Shown one piece after another: positions 44,941 through 53,299 of a DNA stretch of 64,000 bases (positions are counted from its first letter, which is position 1; every line of letters starts with the position of its first letter). Both the position numbers and the translations under genes were made by a program. The notes under the pieces are model-generated. The model was not told the DNA's origin and made no database searches. It saw nothing but the letters and a program-made list of their open reading frames with translations. This DNA is from a bacterium (lineage in GTDB: Bacteria > JAMCPX01): contig JAJYLN010000001.1 of NCBI GenBank assembly GCA_021787665.1, positions 124,001 through 188,000 of the forward strand, in the 5' to 3' direction.

Positions 44941-46842
44941 TTAAAGATCGAGGAACGCACTATGTCGCTGTAACCATTTGACGAGCACCATGATGGACCA
45001 GAGCTTCTTCCTGTGATCGTGGATCCCGCGTGAGTGCTCCTTCAGGAGTCTTTCTATGTAGAGGTGGTTGAACATGTCCAGGCTTCCGATCGCTTCCTGT
45101 GACAGGAGCGCTTCTGCTTCGTGTGCAAAGTCCCCCTGCAGCCATCTGGTAACGGGAATGCCGAAGCCCTTCTTCCTCCTGTTTATAATGACATCGGGCA
45201 GTTTCCCCTTCATGAGTTTTTTCAGTATATGCTTTTGCGAGATGCCTTTGAGCTTGTATTCGAAGGGCAGCGCCATACAGAAGCTTATGATCCTGTTATC
45301 GAGGAGGGGGACCCTTGATTCGATAGATGCCGCCATGGTTGCCCTATCGATCTTCGTAAGGAGGTCGTCGGGGAGGTACATGAATATGTCCATGATGTTA
45401 GCCATCTCCGCGTCCGGTACTCCTCCCGCCTGTTTTACGACCTCCTCTGCGGGCCTGAATATCGAGTGCTCGATGCCCTTGAACAATTCCTCCTTGAACA
45501 GCATGCCCAGTTCGTCGTAGGAAAAACTGCCCATCCACGCCAGGTGCCTTTCCATGGCCGGCTGCGATGCCGAACCTATGAACCTCTTTGCTATGAAATC
45601 CAGTGAAAAGTTTGTAGGGGAGACCGGCAGCATCCGTACCAGCGGCTCGATGACCTTGCTTCTTATCGGCTGCGGCAGAGAATTATACAGGGGCGCAAAC
45701 TTATGGGCACTGTAGGTCGGATAACCTGCAAACATCTCGTCGCCACCTTCTCCGGAAAGTACGACCTTTACCTGTCCGCCTGCAAGCTTGCTCAAGGCAT
45801 ACGTCGGAAGAGCGGAAGGGTCGGCGACCGGCTCGTCCATGAAGTCTGTCATATGACGGAACAGGTCCACAAACAGAGGATAGGTGAACACCAGGGAATG
45901 ATGCTCCAGGCCGAGCCTCTCGCTGACGGACCTCGCATAGCTGCCCTCGTCGAATGACCGGTCCTCGAATGCTATGGAAAAGCTATGGATACCGGGGGCT
46001 ATCTTCGATGCAAAGTATGCGATGGTCGAGGAGTCGATCCCCCCGGAGAGAAAGATGCCGACCGGTACATCGGCTGTCAACTGATCTTTGATCGTTTCCG
46101 CTAGCAAATCCCCCAGTTGACCTGCAGCCGCCTCTTCACTCCGCAGGTCGCCGGTCCTCCGTTGATCCTTGGCAAACCCGATCGCAGCGAACCGTCTTTC
46201 GTATATACCGTCGCGGTCGCTGATAAGGCAGGTACCGGGCACGACCCTGAAGATGTCCTTTACAACGGTGTCCTTGCCGGGTGTATAGTCATAGACGAGA
46301 TACTGTGCCACTCCGGATAGGCTCAGGCGGTACGTCCTGCCCCTGAGGGCGAGCAGGGCCTTCATTTCCGAGGCAAAGGCGATGCCATCGTTCAGGCCGT
46401 AATACAGGGGCTTGATACCTGCCCTGTCTCTTGCGAGGACGAGCCTTTTCTGCGTATCGTCGTACAGCGCGAATGCGAACATCCCGTTGAGCCGCTCGAA
46501 GCCTTCCGTGCCGTATTCCTCGTAAAGGTGTACGATCACCTCCGTATCGGTGTTCGTGTAGAAGATATGGCCCCGCGAGCGTAATATTTCCCTCAGCTCC
46601 TTGAAATTGTAGATTTCCCCGTTATACACGATCCATACAGAGCTATCTTCGTTGTGGATGGGCTGATCACCTGTCCGGATATCGATTATGGCGAGCCTGT
46701 TCGCACCGATGGCGTACTGGTCCGCACCGTGGATGCCCTGGTGGTCCGGTCCCCGGTACCTGATGGTATCGAGCATGGTCCGCGTGGCCGCGATGAGCTC
46801 ACCGGTCGGCGCATGCCCGCATATCCCGCATATCCCGCACAT
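44941..46842 (-). CDS. asnB: Asparagine synthase (glutamine-hydrolysing)
   Basis: The 633-residue protein starts MCGICG, with the N-terminal cysteine nucleophile of class II glutaminase domains (about residues 2-210). A synthetase domain with the ATP PP-loop LSGGIDSSTIAYFAS and GEGGDEMFAGYPTY follows. It can make asparagine from aspartate. AsnB paralogues inside surface-polysaccharide clusters often amidate or transfer nitrogen in sugar modification, and here the gene sits three bases downstream of a GT2 glycosyltransferase. Both roles remain possible. Confidence 0.93.
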   Translation of the reverse strand: MCGICGICGHAPTGELIAATRTMLDTIRYRGPDHQGIHGADQYAIGANRLAIIDIRTGDQPIHNEDSSVWIVYNGEIYNFKELREILRSRGHIFYTNTDTEVIVHLYEEYGTEGFERLNGMFAFALYDDTQKRLVLARDRAGIKPLYYGLNDGIAFASEMKALLALRGRTYRLSLSGVAQYLVYDYTPGKDTVVKDIFRVVPGTCLISDRDGIYERRFAAIGFAKDQRRTGDLRSEEAAAGQLGDLLAETIKDQLTADVPVGIFLSGGIDSSTIAYFASKIAPGIHSFSIAFEDRSFDEGSYARSVSERLGLEHHSLVFTYPLFVDLFRHMTDFMDEPVADPSALPTYALSKLAGGQVKVVLSGEGGDEMFAGYPTYSAHKFAPLYNSLPQPIRSKVIEPLVRMLPVSPTNFSLDFIAKRFIGSASQPAMERHLAWMGSFSYDELGMLFKEELFKGIEHSIFRPAEEVVKQAGGVPDAEMANIMDIFMYLPDDLLTKIDRATMAASIESRVPLLDNRIISFCMALPFEYKLKGISQKHILKKLMKGKLPDVIINRRKKGFGIPVTRWLQGDFAHEAEALLSQEAIGSLDMFNHLYIERLLKEHSRGIHDHRKKLWSIMVLVKWLQRHSAFLDL

Positions 46843-46845
46843 ACT

Positions 46846-47793
46846 TTAAAGGTTGATTCTTTCCTTGACCGTGTAGACCGGATTACTGAGAGACCCGTGA
46901 TAGAGCCGTATAATCAGCTCTGCGACCAGTCCGATCAGTATGAGCTCGAACCCTACTAAAAACAGGAATACGGCGAGCAGCAGCAGCGGGTTCCTGTAGG
47001 CAAAGACGTGCAGGCGGAACTTCTCGTAGAGCACAGCGACACCGATGAAAAGGCTGACGAGCATGAACATGAAGCCGCTGCCACCAAAAAGGTGTATGGG
47101 CCTCGTCGAGTAATCGGCGAGGAACTTCACCGTGAACAGGTCGAGCAGCACCTTTATCGTTCTTATAAAACCGTAATGGGTCTTGCCGTAGAGCCTCTGC
47201 CTGTGATGGGTCCTCACCTCCGCAATACTCGCCCCGTTACCTGCTGCATACACCGGTATGAACCGGTGCATCTCTCCATATAGCCTTATGCTCTTTATAA
47301 CATCGGACCTATAGGCCTTCAGCGTGCATCCGAAGTCGTGCAGCTTCACCCCGGTGACGATCCTGATAATCCAGTTGGCGACGACAGAGGGCAGTGTCCT
47401 GCCGAGGAACCCGTCCCTCCGGGGCTTGCGCCATCCGCTGACCATGTCATTGCCGCCCTCTACGAGGGCTATCATGGCCGGTATGTCATGAGGGTCGTTC
47501 TGGAGATCGGCGTCCATGGTAACGATAATGCCGCCACAGGCGTTCTCGATACCCGCCGACAGCGCCGGTGTCTGCCCATAGTTTCTCTTAAAGCTTATGA
47601 CTTTCACGGTGCGGTCGCCGGCCGCGATCTGCCTCAGGGACTCGAGGGTGTCATCGGTACTGCCGTCATCGATGAACACGATCTCCGCATCATATCCGTG
47701 CAGACGGATGACCTCCCGAAGCTCCTTATAGAGCTTCTCGATGGATTCGGCCTCGTTAAAGGCAGGTATTACGATGGACAGATATACGCCCAT
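46846..47793 (-). CDS. GT2 glycosyltransferase with two C-terminal membrane helices (polyprenyl-phosphate sugar synthase type)
   Basis: The 315-residue enzyme has a GT-A domain (SIVIPAFNEAESI, VFIDDGSTDDTLE, the metal-binding DAD in VTMDADLQNDPHDIP, and GCTLKAYRSDV) and two C-terminal hydrophobic helices (about residues 230-255 and 263-288), as in ArnC and GtrB proteins. These transfer a sugar to a polyprenyl phosphate at the inner membrane, making donors for GT-C enzymes acting outside. The GT-C-like proteins at 55-60 kb could use such a donor. Confidence 0.9.
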   Translation of the reverse strand: MGVYLSIVIPAFNEAESIEKLYKELREVIRLHGYDAEIVFIDDGSTDDTLESLRQIAAGDRTVKVISFKRNYGQTPALSAGIENACGGIIVTMDADLQNDPHDIPAMIALVEGGNDMVSGWRKPRRDGFLGRTLPSVVANWIIRIVTGVKLHDFGCTLKAYRSDVIKSIRLYGEMHRFIPVYAAGNGASIAEVRTHHRQRLYGKTHYGFIRTIKVLLDLFTVKFLADYSTRPIHLFGGSGFMFMLVSLFIGVAVLYEKFRLHVFAYRNPLLLLAVFLFLVGFELILIGLVAELIIRLYHGSLSNPVYTVKERINL

Positions 47794-47846
47794 GGCGGGT
47801 ATCCTATCAGAAAGGCCGGCTATTTTAAATAGTTTTTTTAGGGACC

Positions 47847-49286
47847 TTACATGATGGACGAGTAGTTGTTGGTCCAGTTGGCCGGACCGCCGGTATGGAG
47901 ATAAAAGACGATAGACGGCAGCAGGCCCACGTCGAAGAACTTCTTCACATAGTACAGCTTGCCGAATGCCATGAGCCTGAAAAGGGGGGTCAGCCGTGGC
48001 GAGCCAGAGAGCCGTGTCACAACCTTGTGCACACTATCGTATTTGACGATGAACGGGAAGGTATAGAACAGGTTCTCGAACTGCACCGGATAGGGGGTCC
48101 TGTAGATCGGCTTTTCCCGGTCGAAGAAGCTATCGACGTCTGTTTTATAGCTGTTATCGAGGTACCCCTGCTCGACGGCAAACTCGTAAAGCCTGGTGCC
48201 TTCTATGGGGACCGACATGGTTATTATCGGGTTGTCCGGCCTGATCTTCCTGTTGAGCTCTATGGTCTCGAACACGTTCTCGAGGGTCTCGCCGGGGTTG
48301 CCTATCATGTTGAAGGTCTCCAGGCGTATCCCATGCTTTTTTATCAGCATGCATTTATCGATAATTTCCTGGTCCGATATCCGCTTATTGAGCACATTCA
48401 CCCGTACATCGTTGTTGCCGCTCTCGATGCCTACGGCAATGCCCGAGCATCCGGCACGGGCGAGCGACTGTATGGTGCCCTCATCGAGCTTGTTCACCAT
48501 GCTGTTGAAGGTGAACGGGACGGCTATGCTCTGTGCGTACCGATCGCAGAACTCTATCGTCCAATCTTGGTCGAACGTAAACAGGTCGTCGGAAAAATGG
48601 ACGTGCTTGAGAGGGTATCTGCCCTTGATGTACTCAATCTCTTCAATCATACGGTCAACGCTCTTCTTCCTCACGAAGCTGCCCCTGCCTTCGGCCATCT
48701 TTTTCAGGGAAGGATTAAAGCAGTAGGAGCAGACATTCGGGCATCCTCTGCCGCTGATGAACCTCTTCAAAGGAAGGTCCCTCAGGACCTTGTACTTATA
48801 GTAGACCTCCCGGTCCGGCAGCGGCATTGCATGCAGGTCCGTAAGCGGGCCCATGGGATTTTTGTAGATGTCCCCCCTGTACTTCACCCACATGCCCGGT
48901 ACGGCGGTAATGTCGTCGTCCGAGCCGAGCCTTCGCAGGAATTCCGGGATCGCGTGATCCACCTCACCCCTGAGTATGGCGTCCACGCCTTCGTTATGTA
49001 TGACATCCGGGAAAAAAGTCGGATGGGTGCCGGTCAATATGCATACGGCGTTCGGCAGGACCGACTTAATCTTTTTAGCCGCAGCTATGCCCCATTGAGG
49101 CTTCGTTATGGACGTCGGCACTATCGCTATCGACGGACTATACGAGACCGCCGACTGCAACAGGCCGCGTTCTTCTCTCTCTATCAGTACATCGTAATCA
49201 TGGCCCTGCTTCCTGAGCAGTCCCGCGAGCTCGGTGAGGGCAAGTGACTCGTTGATGGCATTGTCCTGTACAAATAAGACCTTCAT
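47847..49286 (-). CDS. Cobalamin-binding radical SAM protein
   Basis: The 479-residue protein has an N-terminal B12-binding Rossmann-like domain (residues 1-140; LTGTHPTFFPDVIHNEGVDAILRGE) followed by a radical SAM TIM-barrel with the [4Fe-4S] motif GRGCPNVCSYCFNP (CxxxCxxC). HFSDDLFTFDQDW and GIAVGIESGNNDVR are further family landmarks. Class B enzymes of this type carry out methylations or ring rearrangements on unactivated carbons. It is transcribed toward the GT2 and asnB genes, with a 53-base gap. It is less similar to the four radical SAM genes at 53-64 kb than some of those are to each other. Confidence 0.92.
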   Translation of the reverse strand: MKVLFVQDNAINESLALTELAGLLRKQGHDYDVLIEREERGLLQSAVSYSPSIAIVPTSITKPQWGIAAAKKIKSVLPNAVCILTGTHPTFFPDVIHNEGVDAILRGEVDHAIPEFLRRLGSDDDITAVPGMWVKYRGDIYKNPMGPLTDLHAMPLPDREVYYKYKVLRDLPLKRFISGRGCPNVCSYCFNPSLKKMAEGRGSFVRKKSVDRMIEEIEYIKGRYPLKHVHFSDDLFTFDQDWTIEFCDRYAQSIAVPFTFNSMVNKLDEGTIQSLARAGCSGIAVGIESGNNDVRVNVLNKRISDQEIIDKCMLIKKHGIRLETFNMIGNPGETLENVFETIELNRKIRPDNPIITMSVPIEGTRLYEFAVEQGYLDNSYKTDVDSFFDREKPIYRTPYPVQFENLFYTFPFIVKYDSVHKVVTRLSGSPRLTPLFRLMAFGKLYYVKKFFDVGLLPSIVFYLHTGGPANWTNNYSSIM

Positions 49287-49443
49287 GACGTGCGGTTGTT
49301 CTCGTCATCGAGCCTATATGACAGAGGAAAAGTTGTCAATCAATTTACATCACCTTTTGTAAAGGGGGAACATGCGGAAGACCATATTTGTATACACCGG
49401 CATGATCAAAAATGGGAGAGGAGCCAACATGGTTTCTGTCCTA
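49287..49443. other. Intergenic region upstream of the radical SAM gene
   Basis: This part of the 408-base gap between 49287 and 49694 carries an imperfect ACCTTTTGTAAAGGG hairpin near 49352-49367, related to the intergenic hairpin family. The rest of the gap holds repeat R3 (49444-49518) and the 88-base tail element (49523-49610), and an apparent leader of the nucleotidyltransferase gene. No gene is supported. Confidence 0.45.
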
Positions 49444-49518
49444 TTGTTGATCATGCACAGAGGAAGAAGTTTCTTCCCACCGTATGGTAGCCATAAGCTC
49501 GCTTGGGGGATAAGAGCC
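49444..49518. repeat. Dispersed gene-end repeat, copy R3
   Basis: TTGTTGATCATGCACAGAGG, a GGAAGAA/TTCTTCC hairpin and a terminal GGGGGATAAGAGCC match the order of elements in copies at 13379 and 28429. Confidence 0.5.
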
Positions 49519-49522
49519 ACCT

Positions 49523-49610
49523 TTTCTTACGATGGTCTGAGTTCTTCAGGGAATCAGGCCGCCCCACGCAAGCTCTGTTGGGTACGTTTGCGACAGACTC
49601 TATTTCCATA
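49523..49610. repeat. 88-base direct repeat, copy A (gene-tail element)
   Basis: Begins TTCTTACGATGGTCTGAG and ends TTTCCATA. It matches 51943-52030 with five mismatches in 88 bases. Its first bases equal the last codons of the gene at 50195-50548, so it seems to be the tail and downstream flank of a lost gene copy. Confidence 0.85.
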
Positions 49611-49694
49611 GGGTCACAACTCCGATGGTTTATCCAATTCCTTGATATTTTTCGATAAAGTTAATAAGATCTGTATGTTCGTACCAGTTAAAAA

Positions 49695-50198
49695 ATGACT
49701 AAAAAACAGATTATAATGCTTCTCGGCAGGCTCAACGATGAACTCGGATCGAGGGGAGTAAAGGGAGAGATTTGTCTTTATGGCGGTACGGTGATGTGTC
49801 TGACTTATAATGCACGTCCCAGTACAAAGGATGTCGATGCCGTATTCAAGCCAACGCGGCAGATCAGGGAGGCAGCGTCCCGTATAGCCGTAAAATACAA
49901 CCTGAAAAAAGATTGGTTGAACGATGCCGTAAAGGGCTTTCTGGTTAAACATGCACAGAAGATCTTGTTCAACTGGCCATACCTCAAGGTCTATATTCCA
50001 GAGCCGGACTATCTTTTAGCCATGAAAACTTTTGCTTCGAGAGTTGATGCAACGGACAAACAGGATATTATATTTTTAATTAAAATAATGAAGCTCAAAA
50101 CTCCCAAGGAAGTATTGGATATACTCGAAAAATATTACCCCCATAAGCATATCAAACCTGCCACCCAATATTTTGTTGAGGAGTTATTCGACAGATGA
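49695..50198 (+). CDS. Nucleotidyltransferase (DUF6036-like), putative toxin of a toxin-antitoxin-like pair
   Basis: The 167-residue protein has a minimal nucleotidyltransferase core: ICLYGGTVMCLTY (Gly30-Gly31-Thr32) then TKDVDAVF with the metal-binding Asp46 and Asp48. The pattern resembles DUF6036 and AbiEii/MenT-like nucleotidyltransferases, some of which act as toxins by modifying tRNA or protein. It overlaps the next gene by four bases (ATGA). It sits in a repeat-rich accessory stretch. A toxin role is inferred from context and family resemblance; a housekeeping nucleotidyltransferase is not excluded. Confidence 0.8.
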   Translation: MTKKQIIMLLGRLNDELGSRGVKGEICLYGGTVMCLTYNARPSTKDVDAVFKPTRQIREAASRIAVKYNLKKDWLNDAVKGFLVKHAQKILFNWPYLKVYIPEPDYLLAMKTFASRVDATDKQDIIFLIKIMKLKTPKEVLDILEKYYPHKHIKPATQYFVEELFDR

Positions 50199-50548
50199 TG
50201 ACCGTTAAAGATTTAAAACTGCATATCAGGAAGGACCCCGGTAACTGGCAGGTATACCTCATGGATTTTGTCGATGATTTCCGCTATTACAGAGATTCCG
50301 CTATGATCGCTACGCCGTGCAAGGCAACAGACAATAAACTTGACGGACTGATTGCCTCTACCATCGAGTACCTCTGCGATGAACTGAAGATGAAGGTGCC
50401 GGAATGGGTGTTGAGAGTGCCTCCATCAAGGGAGCCGTGGTTTGTATCCGGAATTGAGAATTTAAAGGCAATTACCATTGTGGAGAGCCCAGTATACTTC
50501 AGGAGAAGAAAGATATTCGTGCTCGAAAACTTTCTTACGAGGGTCTGA
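50195..50548 (+). CDS. Partner protein of the nucleotidyltransferase (putative antitoxin)
   Basis: The 117-residue acidic-to-neutral protein starts MMTVKDLKLHIRKDPGNWQVYLMDFVDDFRYY and ends SPVYFRRRKIFVLENFLTRV. The terminal FRRRxIFVxxNFLxR pattern is one I associate with small proteins paired with DUF6036 nucleotidyltransferases. Its start overlaps the upstream stop by four bases, so the two are co-translated. The last 18 codons are duplicated as a fragment at 51904-51962. I know of no biochemical function. Confidence 0.75.
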   Translation: MMTVKDLKLHIRKDPGNWQVYLMDFVDDFRYYRDSAMIATPCKATDNKLDGLIASTIEYLCDELKMKVPEWVLRVPPSREPWFVSGIENLKAITIVESPVYFRRRKIFVLENFLTRV

Positions 50549-50847
50549 GTCTTTAAGGCGCAAGCCTGCACCGTGACTGCCCATCTATTTTGCTTTTAAC
50601 AAGGACTCCGGGCCGACTTTGTCCTGCCTGCGGCTGGGAGGACCTTTCATTTGTTTTCATTCTATCCTGAAAATCCCCTGGCATAAAAAAAGCGCCTGTT
50701 GTAATGGAGAGCCTTTTACAGAAGGATGACCGCTATACCGCCTTATAGCTGTGCTCGCTATTGTTGATGTCCGAAGAATACCTCTGCTTGACGTAGGCGC
50801 ATCGCTCATTCCGCAAGCCTTCCTGTTTTTCAAATGCATTATTCGGG
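50549..50847. other. Intergenic region between convergent accessory genes
   Basis: About 300 bases between the nucleotidyltransferase pair and the convergent PD-(D/E)XK gene. I see no gene, no strong terminator and no clear copy of the local repeats; the short open frames have no ribosome sites. Confidence 0.4.
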
Positions 50848-51807
50848 TCAATCTGCTATATCTTCAAGCTGTGATACAATCTTTATTTTGAGCTTTCGTG
50901 CGTAGTCCTCGACTTCACGATGGAGGTGTATGCCCACCATGATCTTCTCGTCCACCTTCACAGACTCGCTTCTCTCGTAGAACTGCACGGACTTCTCGAA
51001 TATCTCTATGTCACCTATGCCTACCGCAGACTTTACCTCTATCGCTATCCGCTTCCCATCCCTGACAAGTATGTCGATCTCAGCATCCCTTGGCCGAATG
51101 AAATATTCCGCATTTGTGTCTGTCTTACGCCACTTCGTGACCTGAAAGCCTGCCTTGCCCAATACCTCTCTCAGTGCGTTGGTAAAGGTGTCTTCTGCCA
51201 TTATGCCCCAACGTGAGCCGAGTCTATCTATCTTGTTGCCCAGTGCGGTAATCGAAGAATTAGTGGTCTCCCGCATCGCCTTGAGCCCGGATTCTATGGC
51301 TTCAAAGCGCTTCTCAAAGGCCTCGAACCGCTTCTCGGAAGCCTCGAACCTTCTATCGGAGGCCTCCCGCATCGCCTTCAGCTCGGATTCTATGGCCTCG
51401 AACCGTTTTTCAGAGGCCTCGAACCTTCTGTCGGAGGCCTCCCGCATCGCCTTCAGCTCGGATTCTATGGCTTCAAACCGCTTTTCAGAGGCCTCGAACC
51501 TTCTGTCGGAGGCCTCCCGCATCGCCTTCAGCTCGGATTCTATGGCTTCAAACCGTTTTTCAGAGGCCTCGAACCTTCTATCGGAGGCCTCCCGCATCGC
51601 CTTCAGCTCGTTTAATAAGGTTACAAACTCCTGCTTTGTCGCCACATCGCTGATAAGCAGGCCGACAAGCGTTGCACGCTTCTGTTCGTCTTTGCCTATC
51701 AGCTTTAAAATGCTTGCGGCAAGCTCGTTCAGATCAGAGCCTTTTAGGCTCAAATAGTCTGCACGCGGCTCTTTCACTTCATGCGATTTGGGAAGTTTCC
51801 TTTTCAT
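50848..51807 (-). CDS. Coiled-coil PD-(D/E)XK nuclease-fold protein (DUF3782-like)
   Basis: The 319-residue protein has a short helical N-terminus, a long coiled coil (about residues 66-195) and a C-terminal PD-(D/E)XK domain: EIDILVRDGKRIAIEVKS gives the putative catalytic Asp245, Glu257 and Lys259. The coiled coil is built from near-identical 25-residue units (KAMREASDRRFEASEKRFEAIESEL), the last with an extra heptad. DUF3782-type proteins are common in multicopy accessory loci, and their role is unknown. A decayed relative lies at 44710-44850. No partner gene overlaps it. Confidence 0.82.
   Translation of the reverse strand: MKRKLPKSHEVKEPRADYLSLKGSDLNELAASILKLIGKDEQKRATLVGLLISDVATKQEFVTLLNELKAMREASDRRFEASEKRFEAIESELKAMREASDRRFEASEKRFEAIESELKAMREASDRRFEASEKRFEAIESELKAMREASDRRFEASEKRFEAFEKRFEAIESGLKAMRETTNSSITALGNKIDRLGSRWGIMAEDTFTNALREVLGKAGFQVTKWRKTDTNAEYFIRPRDAEIDILVRDGKRIAIEVKSAVGIGDIEIFEKSVQFYERSESVKVDEKIMVGIHLHREVEDYARKLKIKIVSQLEDIAD
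51265..51625 (-). repeat. 75-base in-gene tandem repeat
   Basis: Four units with a 75-base period (unit boundaries at about 51361, 51436, 51511 and 51586) encode the 25-residue coiled-coil unit of the PD-(D/E)XK protein. The unit at 51265-51360 carries 21 extra bases, one heptad. The near identity at DNA level points to recent expansion or ongoing homogenisation. Confidence 0.9.
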
Positions 51808-51903
51808 GTTATAAAGATAACGTAGTTATTCTATGAAATCAACTTTATCCCGGGGATATGGAAAGGAGCGACTTTTGACTCTCGTCACAAAAGTGCCAGA
51901 CCG

Positions 51904-52030
51904 GTATACTTCAGGAGAAGAAAGATATTTGTGCTCGAAAACTTTCTTACGATGGTCTGAGTTCTTCAGGGAACCAGGCCGCCCCACGCGAGCTCTGTGG
52001 GGTACATTTGCGACAGACTCCATTTCCATA
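51904..52030 (+). pseudogene. Duplicated tail of the 50195-50548 gene plus 88-base flank (copy B)
   Basis: 51904-51962 repeats the last codons of the putative antitoxin gene (reading RRRKIFVLENFLTMV then stop) almost exactly. From 51943 it continues into the 88-base element also found at 49523-49610. So a second copy of the pair once stood here and only its 3' end remains. The rest of the 51808-52135 gap holds no other feature I can support. Confidence 0.8.
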
Positions 52031-52135
52031 GCAGCCCCGGCTTAGAAGTATCCACGCACATCTTAATGTAGTTCGGCGTGTACTTTTGAATGAGTCAGTG
52101 TTGCCAGGCATATTTCTACTGGATATGACCGCTGC

Positions 52136-53260
52136 TTAAAATTGAAACAACCTTTTTATGTTTTTTATGGAAAGATGCTCATTCCCTCTCGGGACATACA
52201 CGATGTCATTGTTCTTCAACAGCGGGGTATGTGTCATATCCCTGGTCTGTATGTACCACAACAGGTTTGTCTTGATCATTTTATCATGTCTTACGATTAC
52301 GATGTTACTGAGGTTCGATGCAGGCAATATTCCTCCCGTAACAGTAAATATGTCCGCCAGTCTCGCGCCTTCATAAAAGGTAAAGCCCCCCGTATGCCTT
52401 ACGGCGCCGAATATTGCCACAGAGATGGATCTTTTTACGGAAGATTCTGAAAGGACGAGCCTGTGCACCTTAATGATGTCGTGATTCCTGCATAATGGAT
52501 TATCGGCTGGATCTCTTATCCGCATATACCTCACAAGGTTTACCGTTATTTTGTTATAATTTCTGGAAATAGTGATGTTCCTGAAATCTGCTGAAGATAG
52601 GTGTCCACCAGCCAGGGCGATGGCGTCTGTTAGTCTTGCTCCAGATTTCAAATAAAAGATGCCTGCATGGGGTACGGCACCGGAGACGGTTACAGAAATG
52701 GCCCTATGCTGTTTAATACCAGCCACTACATGGCTATTATTTACCACGTAAGTCGTAACCGTCGGCACTGCAGGGCCTTCCCCTGTCGTTGATTCTTTAC
52801 ATTGATAAAGCAGCCATTCCTTTCCAGTTTGTTTGAGCAACTCACAATTGTCGTATCTTATATTATTTCCTGCAGGTAACAGCACATAGCTGTATTTCTG
52901 AAGTGCCTCCGTGTCAGGCGGACTTGTCGATACATGAACGGGCATGGGCATAAGCATATACTGCAGCTCCGCATTAAAGGTAAAAAAGGAAACATAGGAT
53001 AAACTGTTCTCCATGGGGGAAGTGGTCGTATAACGGATGTTTGATTTGTAAAGTACAAATATATCGGCATGTCTTACCTGTGCGTCCTTGATAACCGAAG
53101 CGGCGGTATCCGCCTGTTTTATGACCCGCTCCATTGCATGTATCATGATCATTCTGGTGGCCGATCCTTTTAGTTTCATCAGCATGACTGTATTCAGGAA
53201 AACAGCGATGATCGAGGACAGACAGAGAAGAACAACAGTTATCTTTTGCCACCTATTCAT
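52136..53260 (-). CDS. Membrane-anchored protein with two SLBB domains
   Basis: The 374-residue protein has one N-terminal membrane helix (residues 7-29), a periplasmic region of unknown fold (30-185) and two SLBB beta-grasp domains (about 188-266 and 278-358). Each has the pattern ISVTVSGAV...GARLTDAIALAGG...NITISR...VNLVRYM...DIIKV. SLBB domains occur in outer-membrane polysaccharide export proteins. The two domains closely resemble the C-terminal tail of the 826-residue fusion at 57582-60062. The gene lies 39 bases downstream of a radical SAM gene, the same pairing as in the larger operon. Confidence 0.85.
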   Translation of the reverse strand: MNRWQKITVVLLCLSSIIAVFLNTVMLMKLKGSATRMIMIHAMERVIKQADTAASVIKDAQVRHADIFVLYKSNIRYTTTSPMENSLSYVSFFTFNAELQYMLMPMPVHVSTSPPDTEALQKYSYVLLPAGNNIRYDNCELLKQTGKEWLLYQCKESTTGEGPAVPTVTTYVVNNSHVVAGIKQHRAISVTVSGAVPHAGIFYLKSGARLTDAIALAGGHLSSADFRNITISRNYNKITVNLVRYMRIRDPADNPLCRNHDIIKVHRLVLSESSVKRSISVAIFGAVRHTGGFTFYEGARLADIFTVTGGILPASNLSNIVIVRHDKMIKTNLLWYIQTRDMTHTPLLKNNDIVYVPRGNEHLSIKNIKRLFQF

Positions 53261-53299
53261 TTTCTCTCTGCAAAAAGTTCTGTCCCCATTACATTCATG

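Noticed and set aside
47895-49247. 450-codon plus-strand open frame
   Set aside because: Antisense to the radical SAM gene with its CxxxCxxC motif; no recognisable domain.
51265-51625. Tandem repeats considered as a CRISPR array
   Set aside because: The units are 75 bases, directly joined without spacers and fully coding for a coiled coil. No cas gene is present.
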